Shown: piece after piece, positions 8,840 through 19,778 of the stretch | Numbering within the stretch: position 1 is the stretch's first letter | Layout of the letters: every line of letters starts with the position of its first letter | NCBI GenBank assembly: GCA_002633025.1 | Contig: NMRB01001838.1 | Location: 8,182-72,181, forward strand | Direction of reading: 5' to 3' | Origin: Notospermus geniculatus | Taxonomy: Eukaryota > Nemertea > Pilidiophora > Heteronemertea > Lineidae | Length of the DNA stretch: 64,000 nucleotides | Made by a program: the position numbers and the translations under genes | The notes under the pieces: generated by a model | The model's input: only the letters and a program-made list of their open reading frames with translations | What the model was told of the DNA's origin: nothing | Database searches by the model: none

Positions 8840-10110
8840 ATTATGCGATTTAACGTAACAACAGGATATTCGGTCTGCTCCTTATGTTCTCATCCTTGCA
8901 AACTGCAAACTAAACAAGATTTTATGAAATAAATCACTTAATCCTGTTACCACATTGTATACCTAGCCCTTTGTCTTTCAAAGGACTGACTCATGGCAAA
9001 AAGGGACAAAATCTGGTGTCCTTTTCCCATCCCAAATCCAAAGTTTGTGATCAAAACTAGCCCCTTACAAAACGAGATTTCACGTCAAAGTGAATAAAAA
9101 TCAATAGAAATTCAACATAAGACCTTCATTGTTGAGAGAAAATTTAATCTCATTAAAAAATCCACTTCAGTTAATTAGAGTAAGCTCGTTAGAATCTGAT
9201 GGAATGAAATTGGCCACCCTGGTTCATGTTACATGAAAACTATGTTCAATTCTTTTGTTTTTTGCTGTCTCAGCATGCAAGCTGTAATTGTTATGAGTCT
9301 TGGGAAATTGGCTGTGAACAAACAGATATCTGGAGGGGTGTACTATCGCTTTTTAATTTGCGGATAATGGAGTGGTCATTTTGCCTCCGGCTGCATCTCA
9401 GTCATTGATGACGGCGCATTGACAGCCATCAAAATGGCTGTGTCACATCGGTGGGAAAGTGATTCGAGACCGACAGTGAGAAATGTGAGATCGGTATCAG
9501 AGTTTAATGACTACAATGCTCAGGACAGCAAATGGCATTAAAGGTAGCCAACTACCTACGAAATTTTGATGTAGTGAGTCACCAGAAAAAACGATTAAAG
9601 TTAAAAAGTTAAAGTTTTAGGTAGTCTGATATCAACTACGGTAGAGGTTCTCATCCGACTTTACACTTTAACGCCAGTCTGTCCTGAAACCTTTCAGTAG
9701 AACTCTGATGAGCTGCTCATTCAGCGCTCAACTTCCTCTACGATGATGCGATGTCGCAATGAACAGCTCAGTCATGTACGGTTTACCATTTTCACCCGAA
9801 TCTGAGCATTTCCGACTGGTACCCATTTATACACCTGGTGGAAAGAAGCCAGTGAGGCAAAGAGACTTGCCCAAAGAGTCTCAAGCCCAGTGGGATTTGA
9901 ACTCAGGACCCTCTGACCGCTAGTTGGAGACCCAAACCACTACACCACCATGCCTATCACCGTGGCTGTTTAAAGCCTAGTAGTTGGCAATGTGGGACCT
10001 CACAAAATTGCATGGTCTGAGTACATGTATAACTAACTTTTGAAAGGTCTTTCAAATAATCAGAAATAATAATAACAATAATTATTATTATTATTATTAT
10101 GCAAAAACTA
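8840..10110. repeat. 1.3-kb tandem duplication, copy B
   Basis: It restarts at TTATGCGATTTAACGTAAC and runs to the ATT microsatellite near 10080-10100. It lacks the 94-bp insert and the doubled GACCTCACAAAATTG segment of copy A. Its SINE carries an extra 67-bp insertion, and there are small indels. Confidence 0.9.
9593..9956 (-). mobile_element. tRNA-derived SINE, copy 4, with a 67-bp foreign insert
   Basis: Same orientation and position within the duplication as copy 3. Between CATTCAGCGCT and GAATCTGAGCATT a block of about 67 bp (9729-9796) replaces six bases. That block is the inverted copy of 6531-6598 (see findings). Confidence 0.85.
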
Positions 10111-12117
10111 ATTAAAGCGAAAACTTATTAAAGCAAAAACTTGTGTGTTCCTGCTTTCCTTCTCAACTTTTCAAACGAAAAATCCAGAAGTTTGGAAAGG
10201 AAAAGAGTTAATGTCATCTTGAACTTATCCATAGAAATGGAAGATGTGTCTTGACATATCTTTGTGTTTGGTGTGTACCTTTTATCACCAACAATCTCAA
10301 AGCCTGCTCCATTAAGGTGTAACCTGATCCCACAGCCATGGGTGTCGCACAATGATTGCTTTCGCTCGTCGCTGTTTTGCCCCTCGGCGATGCGTGCGTA
10401 TTGTTAAAGAGCCAAGATTCGCCGCTCTCGGATTATAACGACGTTTGTTTCCTCAGTCGAGTGATGCAGACTCGGGATAAAATACCTCCCCGGTAAAGAA
10501 AAACTTGCTTCCTGTGCTTTCAGAGTGTCTCTTATCGGTACAGATCAAGTAGGAACTTTCCCACAAACTTACTGGCAAACTGAGATTCAGTCATTGAGTC
10601 AATGCTCTTTCATTCCTCTTTGATTCCCGTGCGCTTTCCTTCCAGGGCATACATTGTAATGGCTGTCTTAGTTCTTTGCGCATGCTGTCCAACTACCAGA
10701 CCTAACGATGTTATTCATGGTAATCCACATTGCCTTTCAACTGAAAACCTTTCATCTGATTTCTGACAGAAGTGCTTACAATAAGTTTGAAGTTGTGATT
10801 TGAGATGCATGCAGTCCTCGGCACCATTCGCAGAAATGGCCAGGTAGTAGCATTCTTTCCACATTGGGAGTGGGATGCCTTGGCCTTCTTGTCGCAACAT
10901 TGGGATGGATGGGATCCCATGGCCTTCTTTTGCTACGGCACTGGGAGTGAGAGCCCATGGTCTTCATGCAACGACAACAAAGTGGGAACTTCAGTGCTTC
11001 ACGTTTTGAAACCTGCAGGAGCTCAATCAGTTGAGCTCCTCAAAGGCTATCGAGGAGAGCTGTTCACATTCGTGAAGGAGAGCTGTTCACACTCGCGCCT
11101 GAACTTCAAGGATGCCAAGCCACGTGGTCAATCGAGCTCCCTGGCGCAATTTTGCGGGCGTGCAGGGGCGCGAGCGTGATTGCACCCATCTTAGGTGAAG
11201 CACTGGAACTTAGTGGGAACCCAGGAGTTGCAGTCTTACAGTGTAGATGTTAAAAATCGCTGTTTACCTAAAGAAAAACAATCACTCTAGCAGAGAGGCA
11301 TCCTCCCAACACAGGGGTTTTTACCTCACAATTCTTCATCCACTCACTCTGCAAGTGTATGAAGAGCAACGAGACCAAAGCCCTGCTGTGGGAGGATGCA
11401 GAGAGGTGTTGCCAGTTATGGATTCAGTACGGTAATCGGTAATCGTCGTCTCTTGCTATCACACCCTTGCCGTCATTGATGAAGATGCACTCCTGCTGAT
11501 AAACAGTCACAGAGTCATGGCTGGCAATGTCATACCATTGTCATTATTGTTTTGTTCTCTGGCAGACGTCTGCCACCCGTGGTCCTCGTCTGGACGTACT
11601 AACAATCGCCAATGTTCCGTCACAGGTTGCCTAACTAAGGTACAGCTTTTAGTCTTAAACCAAGAATATCGCATGCTACTCGGTTGCGTGACAACTTTTG
11701 TATTGTTCTCTGTCGACTATGGCAATTATCTTTTCAGATTGTACCTTTATGCCGAGTCAAATACTTTCTATCGTGTCACATATGTGGCAATTGCTGGCGA
11801 ATAAAACTGGACCTTTGTCTTTGTTTGGCTTCACAGCATTGTTTCCTTTTTTAACAGCAGTTACCGTCAGGGTGCGTGTCACTATCATGGCGGTTCACGA
11901 AAGAGATGTACGTGTTCTCTCTGTGGGACTGGATCTGTAGAGCCTGCGTGCTTTCTGTGGTAAAACAGTTTCATGATGTCCCCAAACCAACTGATCCTGC
12001 GTCTATCCTTATCATACATAGATACCGTACTCGTACTAGTACTTTCAACTCTGTCGGCACTGAATCACCCTCGTCCTTGGACTTCTGCGTTCCCCAGTTC
12101 TAGTGTTTGCTAATAAA

Positions 12118-12370
12118 TGCCCCCATCACACTGAGCTAGTTCTCAGTATGTTCTTGAAAATGTTGCTGAACGGGCTCAAACTGTGTGAGAACGGAGTGGA
12201 CGTAGTGGCAACTTTTTACAGTCTTTTTACAAACTTCATGGACGGGCTCGGACGGGAAGGGTGCTCCAGCACTTCCGAGGAATTATTTGGCCAACGTTAC
12301 ACGTTCTAGCCCGTTTTACGATTTTTTTAGGACGGGGCAGGACGTTTTGAGAACTACTTCAGTGTGACAG
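12118..12370 (+). mobile_element. TGCCCC-ended MITE (CACTGAGCTAGTTCTCA family), copy 1
   Basis: It starts TGCCCCCATCACACTGAGCT and ends TTGAGAACTACTTCAGTGTGACA, an imperfect inverted terminus. The interior GAACGGAGTGGACGTAGTGG is shared with 16042-16325 and, inverted, with 55199-55334. The short ORFs here belong to the repeat and are not genes. Confidence 0.8.
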
Positions 12371-14014
12371 TACCTTGGTTAATGTACCTGACTAGCCAAA
12401 ATTGATCACATTTCCTCATTTTATCACAAGTTTGCTTATCATCTGTATAATCTGCTGTCTTTACCATCACCAATGACTGTCACATCACCCTTCAGTTGAC
12501 ACAGTGTCCTTGATAATACTGCTGGAGCAGACTAATGAGAACCACTAGCATATTGTCATTTTGCCTGGCTGATTGCATTGGCCAGAATCAATGGTTACTG
12601 GACCACTCAGGTTGTGGACACTTCATCCATTGTATTCTTTCAGATTGCCATCTGAGTAAATTTATGATTGAATAAAATTTTTATGGTTTTTATCCGGGAG
12701 AGTATCAAAATCTAATGAAATACTAAATGCCGAGTCAGTTTAGGAAAATGTTGCCATCATCATTGGTGGGTTTTTAGATATTGTCTGTCAATAGGCCAGA
12801 AAGTAGTGGGATCATTGGTACCGTATTATTATATCACAGAAGTTTTGTAGCTCTCGGAATAGAAAGTTTCAAATGCTGAACAGCTTTGTTTCAGTTCCTA
12901 GAATTGTTTGTAGGTGGCAGCACTTACAACACCATTGGTGAAACAATCACCAATGGAACTGGAAGCTTGTAATTATACAATGAATGATAACACGAACATC
13001 CAGACAATGAATTTGAGAGGTCTATTTGTCTTTTTACTCAAAGGTAATTTTAAAAAATATAATCCAGCAGAATTTGACCCAAAGTTAGGGGGATAGAGTG
13101 AACACTGATGAATGCAGACATTTCCCCGTGGACGAAACGTGAAATCTTAATGAAGATGTTTTGTGTTCAAGTAGGGATTATATTCTTTATCATAAAATGC
13201 GATGAAGTAACACTAGCACATTTTTACTGTGTTCTTTAACTGAAAGCACCACCGGCCATCATGATGCGCTTGCGATCATCTTCATAAGCGGTCTGAAATG
13301 CGATCTCCTCCTGTGATCAATATTTTTTGTTTCGAATCAATTTTTCATAATTTTTTTACAATTCAACTATTGTCTTTTTGTTCCTTTCACGTCAAGTGAA
13401 AAAAAAGTACAGTTCAGGCTGGTGTATTTGCAGCGTAAATCATACCGCTAGTTTTGTGAAGCAACCAAAATATGTTCGGTATTTTTTAGCTGATGTGACC
13501 GATACCAGAAATTGATAAGTGAGGAATCGCTCGCTTATCTATTTTTGCCGATACCCATCATAAGCTTTATTATCATCTCCACCTCAGATTTCTGTCTATT
13601 TTTAAGGTTTTGATGAAAGATGAGGTAGATCAGAGTCCCTGTTCATCACCTCATATCTCAGTCCAGAAACTCCAATAATGATTTTTGCCGAAATCGTACC
13701 AAAACAATGTTCGTGGATCCCAAAGTGATTCCATTCCTTCCAAATTTCCAGTATTTCTTCCGCAATTTGAGCCTGGTCTCATTTGCTTTGTTCCATCAGC
13801 CAGCCTTTCTCGTCTGACTCCAATAATGAATTTCTTCAACATCGTAAAAAATTACCAGTATTGACCGCAAATGTCATCTTTTAATCTTGAACCCGGAGAT
13901 GATTGTATTAAGACGGCAAGCACGAAGACCCTCAAGTGTGCCTCGGGCATGTCATCGGATGATTGGCGTGGGGCAATGCTGCTACGAGAATTAAGAGTAT
14001 TTGATGTCTCATGA

Positions 14015-14365
14015 CAGGTAAATGGTGATTAGTACAGGAGAAGATTTCTTCTTTCTTTGATTGGATTCGTGGGGTTACCTCAGGGAAGGGCCAGTGGCGA
14101 CTTTTGTTTGAGCAACTTGGACACTTGACGGCAAATTGCTCGAGGTGGAGACAAAGTTTGATAAAGTTACAATTTCCTTGAAAATATTCAGGTAAATGGT
14201 GATTATAGTACAGGAGATTTCTTCTTTCTTTGATTGGATTCGTGGGGGTTATACCTCAGGGAAGGGCCAGTGGTGACTTTTGTTTGAGCAACTTGGACAC
14301 TTGACGGCAAATTGCTCGAGATGCAGACAAAGTTTGATAAAGTTACAATTACCTTGAAAATATTC
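14015..14365. repeat. Tandem duplication, 2 x about 175 bp
   Basis: Units start at 14015 and 14189 with CAGGTAAATGGTGATTA. They share TTTGATTGGATTCGTGGGG, GGGAAGGGCCAGTGG and TTGACGGCAAATTGCTCGAG, and differ by a few substitutions and indels. Non-coding. Confidence 0.9.
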
Positions 14366-14694
14366 CCTTGATTTATCAGTAGATTACTAATTATCAAATT
14401 AATTGTGGGAATAGTCAGGTGTAAGCAGTTAATCAATTGATTATTGGAGAATATGTGGTGTACTGTTTGTTGAGTTGTTGGTTTTGTGATACTGTTTGTT
14501 GCTACTTGATAAATCTGTGCGAAACTAATTTAAGTCAATACGGCAACCCTACCTAACCCTTGAGGCGCCATGCCAATTACATGTATATTCCACTGCCACG
14601 TCTCCTTACAGTACATTTGTCCTATAAAACCTTTCCCGAGTCATGGTTCCCTCTGCCACTCTTCACTCTCGTCATTGAAGAATGAAATGTGCTA

Positions 14695-14881
14695 TAGAGG
14701 CCTTCCAATGACGTCATCCTGGCGGCCATGCTGGAGGGCACAGGGTGCAGAGGTGTGACGTGACTTGCGCCATGCTGTTGTTTGACGTAATGTCATTGGG
14801 GCATGTATGGCTCATTTCGCTGGGCCTCTGCAGCATGTGCCCCCAGCATGGCGGCTCGTGAAGTCATTTGCAAGGCCTCTA
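14695..14881. mobile_element. Foldback MITE, TAGAGGCC-ended
   Basis: The left arm TAGAGGCCTTCCAATGACGT, continuing GGCGGCCATGCTGG, pairs with the right arm CCAGCATGGCGGC and GACTT/AAGTCATTTGCAAGGCCTCTA. The palindromic TA termini suggest a TA target. It has one copy in this window. Confidence 0.7.
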
Positions 14882-16041
14882 GTCATTGATTTTGACCAGG
14901 ATTTCATGATAATTCAGGAGTGACTCATGGAAAATCCAGAAGTGAAGAAAACTTTCCAAGGTCCAGGGGGGAACCCTGCAAGTTGGAAGTCTGGCAACCA
15001 GTGGGTGATTGCCTGTGTTTGGCCATCTTGAAATATCAAGGCCCACACTACAACAGTCACTTCCCCTTCGACTCATATGCTGAGAGAGGGTAGGATTGAT
15101 TGGAATGTCAGGGCAAGATGATCTTAGTCGCGAATTGGACAACTGAAATCTACTCCGACTCCCTCTTTGTGTTGTGGATGGAGCTTTCCTCTTTCTGTAG
15201 CAATCTTTCTCTACTTTACTTTATTTTAGTTCTACTTTACTTCGACTTAGCCTACTTCAAACCGCCATAAAACCAGAACACCAACGTTGCTTTCAAACCT
15301 GTATTGAACAAGAATCACGTGATTAATCCCGACAAAATAAAAGCTCCAACATCACTTGTTATTCTAACCCATCACCTGGCCTTAACTGACAACAGCTCAA
15401 GAAAACCATGAAACCCGTGTTTTTGCAACTCAAAAACTGGCAAAGTGAAAAGATGAGTTCGTTAAAGACGGCTGCGCTGCAGTTGCTAGGCCACTGAGTA
15501 TTGCTGCCATTGATTTACAAGTTTCGTTTTTGTGGAGTTTCATGCTCAAGAATCAGATTTCTTTCCATGTGTAGAATCTGTGAGACTTGAAAAACATACT
15601 TACATGTACTCCAGTGTGGCATATCAACTATCAGCCCCCAATGGAATAAAGCGTATTTTCTGGTCTCTCATTGAACTGAAAGAATCTTCTTTTGAATGTG
15701 CCTTCCAAAAGTTTCTAACAGTGCCTTTGTCGTGGGCCTGACCTCCGGGGTAACATGAGGGAAGTCATTTTGTGAATGCAAACATCGACAGTTAAATGCA
15801 TACCCTAAGGTTAGAGAATGCTAAAGCTTTTACTGGGGATTGTCGGCTAGACGTTGAACAGATGCAGAACGAGCAACTGCCGACATGCTTTAATCTGACT
15901 AAATGGATTGTGATGGCTGCAGAAGCATTCTAATGGTAAGCCATCTGATACTTGAAAAGATCTGATGCTCCGTTCAATCACTTCTCTTTCCGGTACTTTT
16001 AACCCACTCTGCTCTACTGCCCTCCAGTGGTAAGGCAGTAA

Positions 16042-16325
16042 TGCCCCTATCACACTGAGCTAGTTCTCAGTATGTTCTTAAAAATGTTGCCGAACGGGCT
16101 CAAACTGTGTGCGAACGGAGTGGACGTAGTGGCAACTTTTTACAGTCTTTTTACGAACTTCATGGACGGGCTTGGACAGGAAGGGTGCTCCAGAACTTCG
16201 AGACATTTGGCCAATATGTTACACGTTCTAGCCCATTCTACTCTAACCCTAACCCATCCTAAAAAAATCGTAAAACGGGCTAGAATGTGCAACATTGGCC
16301 AAACTAGCTCAGTGTGATGGGGGCA
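16042..16325 (+). mobile_element. TGCCCC-ended MITE, copy 2 (best preserved)
   Basis: The terminal inverted repeats TGCCCCTATCACACTGAGCT and AGCTCAGTGTGATGGGGGCA are clear. The interior matches copy 1 (CAAACTGTGTGCGAACGGAG). The right half contains CCTAACCCATCCTAAAAAAATCG, given here only as landmark words CTAACCC and AAAAAAATCG. Confidence 0.85.
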
Positions 16326-16917
16326 TAGGAACTACGCTATCGAGCACTACCTAAGTACACTCTGTACGTCAGTTTATTGCTTAATCGGTCGACATGCTCC
16401 CGTTGATTCTTTGTGAAGACACTGCCTTACCAGAGTTCAGTTGAGGGCTAGAAGTTGCCGTGGCTGGTGCACTTCTGAAGTTTGGTATCCTTCATTCTGA
16501 ACCCCAGCCGCATCGTTAGATATTTTCTCGTTCATGACTAACCTGGATTAGACACAGATCAGGTGTTTCATTTAGCTGCCCATTTCTGCCAACTGTCATC
16601 AGCGTATTTACGACATCATGAGCAAAACATGGCTGATTAGTTGGTGAGCCAAGGGTAACCACCCAGATCTGATCCTTTCGGTCTGCTGCGCCAGTTTATG
16701 ATGATACTCTCTAATCACCATGTGCTTTAGACTTACCCTCTCGGTTGGTAGAGTGTTAACCTGTTCTGACACATTTTTCATCAAATTGATCAAGTGAACC
16801 CAAAGAAGTGTTGCTGAAAAATTGCCGGTAAATTCATTAGTTGATTGTGACCCTTCGAGGCATCTGTCTCGACAGTTTTGACATTTCCGACAATCAAAAA
16901 GTTGCAGAAGTTGACTT

Positions 16918-17130
16918 TTAAGGACCATGGTATTGCCACTTTTTCTTGACTGCCGGTGGCACCGTGCCACTCTCCAACCCAGGGACTATTCAACGTTTTC
17001 GGCGAATTGACCCGATTTACTATGTACATTTTGTAATGCATTTTTGTAGTTCGTCTTACTGCCGCTAGGTGGCGCTCTCTACGTTGGCAGTCAAATAACG
17101 CATTTGAGATACGATACCCTGCTCCTTTAA
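16918..17130 (-). mobile_element. TTAA-bounded MITE (AAAGGAGC family), copy 2
   Basis: Reverse orientation of 5739-5948. It runs from TTAAGGACCATGGTATTGCC to ACCCTGCTCCTTTAA. Shared words are AGTTCGTCTTACTGC and GTCAAATAACGCATTTGAGAT. This copy differs from copy 1 in the segment that forms a CTCF-like consensus. Confidence 0.8.
17062..17076 (+). promoter_or_regulatory. Exact match to the CTCF core consensus
   Basis: CCGCTAGGTGGCGCT fits CCRSYAGRKGGCRSY at every position. It lies within the MITE at 16918-17130. The aligned segment of the sister MITE (reverse strand, near 5800) reads CAGCTAAGTGTC and does not fit, so the match is specific to this copy. Confidence 0.45.
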
Positions 17131-17802
17131 TCTCTCCAGCTACATGTATTGTTTTTTATTTCGAATGCACCAATACTAACAATTGTATGTGCTGGATTCT
17201 TGCAGTACGTTATGTCAGTGCGACTTCCCCTTTAAATTGTCTATTCGAGTAGGTAAAATTGGCACAATGTGCGGAACAGATTTGACACCAACAGGATTTC
17301 TGGCGGCAGTTTCATTGTTCCTAATACAGCATGCGATATTGTTAATAGATCATAATTCCCTTTGTGCGATGAGTTTAGTGTTTAGGCAAGAAGCCGGAAT
17401 ACTTCCTCAGGCTTCTGTATCATTTGCAGATTTGCTAAACGCGTTCTATTCATCGTTTGTTGAGTCAATATGAGCACCAGTAAGATCCGACAAAACACGC
17501 GTCATGTCTTCAGGACATCTTCACATCCAACAACAGTTGTCTTTGTTCATTTCAATCTGGATATACCGTAAACTCCATTTTTTTTAAAAGTCAAAATCTC
17601 GTTTCCAATAAATTTATTTTTCTGCATAGATTACATGTACTACAGATGTGATCATGACAATGTCAATTTTTCGGGTTTCATATCCCACATCAGAGCCTAG
17701 TTATTTCCATCTTTAGACTTGTTGACGGGTTACGTGATATGTGAATTCACACCTAGGCCTACATGTACTTCCATTGGCCACCATCACTTGCACTGTTGCA
17801 GA

Positions 17803-18076
17803 CAGGGGCGTAGCTAGCGGGGGGGGGGGGNNNNNNNNNNNNNNNNNNNNNNCCCCCCCCCCAGAGCAAAAGGGACAAAACAAATTTTTGCTCTAAAAGG
17901 TCATTTCCCCTCTTCAAGTGAAGTTATTTTAGTTTCAGATGTGGGGAAAGCACATCTAACAGAGTGTAGATTTTCAATTTTTTCCTGGGGCAGGTCCTCC
18001 AGACCCCTCCGACGTCTTCGCCCTCCACACTCAATCAGTTTTGCCCCCTAGGCCATAAAAGCTACCTACATCCCTG
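17803..18076. mobile_element. GTAGCTAG-ended dispersed element containing an assembly gap
   Basis: It begins CAGGGGCGTAGCTAGCGGGG and ends TTTTGCCCCCTAGGCC, AAAAGCTACCTACATCCCTG, an imperfect inverted pair (TAGCTAG/AGCTAC, AGGGG/CCCTG). The right end lies only 44 bp before the acceptor of exon E. Confidence 0.65.
17831..17852. other. Assembly gap (22 n) inside a G-run/C-run
   Basis: A G homopolymer runs into 22 n and comes out as a C homopolymer. A G-run turning into a C-run suggests an unresolved palindrome or a polymerase-blocking tract, so the true length is uncertain. Confidence 0.95.
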
Positions 18077-18120
18077 GCAGGCCCCGGCCATAACTTATGA
18101 AATGGTTCATATACTTTCAG

Positions 18121-18374
18121 GCCCTGGTTCCTACAATGTTACCGGTATGGGATCTGACAGTATGCGAAAGGCCTATATTGAGAGCACAAGGAGAGGCGTC
18201 TTTGGAACAACCTCCGTGCGAATTCAACCAATAACCAAGAAGAGTGAGGCGGAACTTCCCGGGCCGTCACATTACCAAGTGAAGGAAAAGCCACACCAGA
18301 GTCGCTACCAGCAACTTTCATCCACATTTGCCTCACTTTCTAACCGATTACAAGAGCAACCAAGTACAGTAAAG
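18121..18374 (+). CDS. STPG2: STPG2-like protein, exon E
   Basis: Exon of 254 nt completing the Gly split with exon D and ending in phase 0 (GTAAAG|GTAAAT). With the leading G it encodes GPGSYNVTGMGSDSMRKAY, then RRGVFGTTSVRIQPITKKSE, then a second repeat AELPGPSHYQV, and finally SSTFASLSNRLQEQPSTVK. The order (PGPGSY, then a basic GVFGTTS segment, then PGPxHY, then an STFAS segment) is a double SHIPPO unit. It stands alone, 15.8 kb from exon D and 18.5 kb from exon F, with transposon-derived elements ending 44 bp upstream and starting 76 bp downstream. Confidence 0.92.
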
Positions 18375-18449
18375 GTAAATGCAATTATCTTCTTGAAGTC
18401 AGATGCACATTCGTTGCTGGTCCGTTTTGCAACAGCTGTACCATCATCT

Positions 18450-18722
18450 CAGGCGTGGATCCAGAGGGGGGGTTTTGGGGGTCGTGACCCAATTCTTTTT
18501 TTCTTCAATAATTTGCAACAACAAGCAGAAAAACGCAAGAATAAAGCTTCTGTTTTGATACTGAGATGCCAGGAAATCACGTCTATGGCCTTCTAGATTT
18601 CAAAATCTTGGGGGGGAGGCCCCCCAGACCTCCCGTTGGCGGGGGAATCTGCAGCGCCCGCCTGCAACGACTGCCCTCTGCGGTCCTGACCCCCTCTGCC
18701 AAAAATCCTGGATCTGCGCCTG
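18450..18722. mobile_element. GGATCC-ended MITE (hAT-like)
   Basis: Termini CAGGCGTGGATCCAGAGGGG and CCCCCTCTGCCAAAAATCC, GGATCTGCGCCTG are inverted repeats. Related ends occur at 6935-7232, 49829-49975 and 54234-54485, although interiors differ. It starts 76 bp after the donor of exon E, and the open frame of that exon runs into it. Confidence 0.7.
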
Positions 18723-19407
18723 CATCTTGAGTTGGTGGTTAGGGCTTCCTCTGCAAGACACGCTTGTGGTGTGGTCTGGTTCCTGCAGGAATGCAAAAAA
18801 AGAGATGAGATTTTGAATGTCAACCCCTCTTTCATCCTGGGTATATTGGAGTTCTTCATGCTCGCTTCCTTTGTCACCTGGTGATGAAGGGAGTGAGCAC
18901 CGGCTAAAGAACCATCTCATGCTCTCAGGATGCCTCTTCTGGGCTTTTGATGGACAGAAGTCACATAATAATATTCACTTCTTTTTCAGTCATAATCTGT
19001 CGCATCATTGTCTTACTCTCATTCATTTCAAACTTGTCTCATTATTCGAATTATCTTTGATGTGGTTTTCCTAGATTAATGAGTACTGATGCTGCTTAAT
19101 TATGTATCAATCCACCACAAATTTTTCCTTTTAATTGATTCACGCATCCTAGGTATATTAGCTGATGCAGTGATCCAGGCATGTACAAGGCATGCATTGT
19201 ATTTTCTGTTGCATAGCCTGGGGGTTTCCGTCATTGTCTGATGAGTAGACCTAGACAACTAGACTTTGCTTTCTGTATGGATCATACGTGGCAGAAATTC
19301 ACAAATTCAATGACAGACAGCCAACAATGTGCAAGAATAGACGATAAAGATTACTAGTAGTAGATCGAGTTCATTTGAGGACATTGCATCTTGCCTCCCA
19401 ACATGCG

Positions 19408-19778
19408 AAGGCCAATTTACACGATGCGATTTGGATGTACATGTACGTCAAAGACAGATGCGCGATTTTGTCGTACGATTCTGTCGAATTGGAAGTTCTG
19501 TATACACTGTCTGATTTATTCATCCGTCAATATGGAGAGACTCATTCTTTGTCCAAACACGCCAAGATACATGACCTCAATGCAGCCACCTGATTGGTCG
19601 AATTCATGCGTCCTTCGTCCGATATCAGAAGAAAATAGAACATCCGTCTTGTGCATCCGACGTCACAGTGTGGCCGTAAAATTTTGTCACAAGTGCAGTT
19701 TACACAAACTGATTTGGACGTACAATCATGTCGTATCCGACAATCGGATGTAAATATCCTATCGTGTAAATTGGCCTT
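19408..19778. mobile_element. MITE with AAGGCCAATTTACACGA termini
   Basis: The left end AAGGCCAATTTACACGATGC mirrors the right end ATCGTGTAAATTGGCCTT. Inner words GGATGTACATG...CG and CGTACAATC, CGGATGTAAAT extend the pairing loosely. Overlapping ORFs on both strands are typical of palindromic DNA and are not genes. Confidence 0.8.

Larger units (their letters stand above)
2362..18120 (+). other. Intron D-E, 15.8 kb, repeat-rich
   Basis: It lies between donor G|GTAAGC and acceptor ACTTTCAG. Itemised repeats inside it: a CTCF-motif repeat, TTAA elements, three SINEs, a nested hAT-like element, a 1.3-kb tandem duplication, a 175-bp tandem duplication and GCCCC-ended MITEs. In 5084-5738, 5949-6934, 10111-12117, 12371-14014, 14366-14694, 14882-16041, 16326-16917 and 17131-17802 I see no gene. 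These hold AT-rich DNA and scattered short ORFs with no PG repeats or recognisable domain. Within 11051-11095 there is a 2 x 21-bp repeat (GGAGAGCTGTTCACA). Confidence 0.8.

Noticed and set aside
12103-12309. ORF repeated at 16072-16317 as a conserved small protein
   Set aside because: Both lie inside copies of the TGCCCC-ended MITE; the similarity is that of the repeat, and the third copy is inverted and deleted.
16608-16970. 120-codon minus-strand ORF
   Set aside because: It overlaps the TTAA-bounded MITE at 16918 and has no domain; its sequence has no PG repeat.
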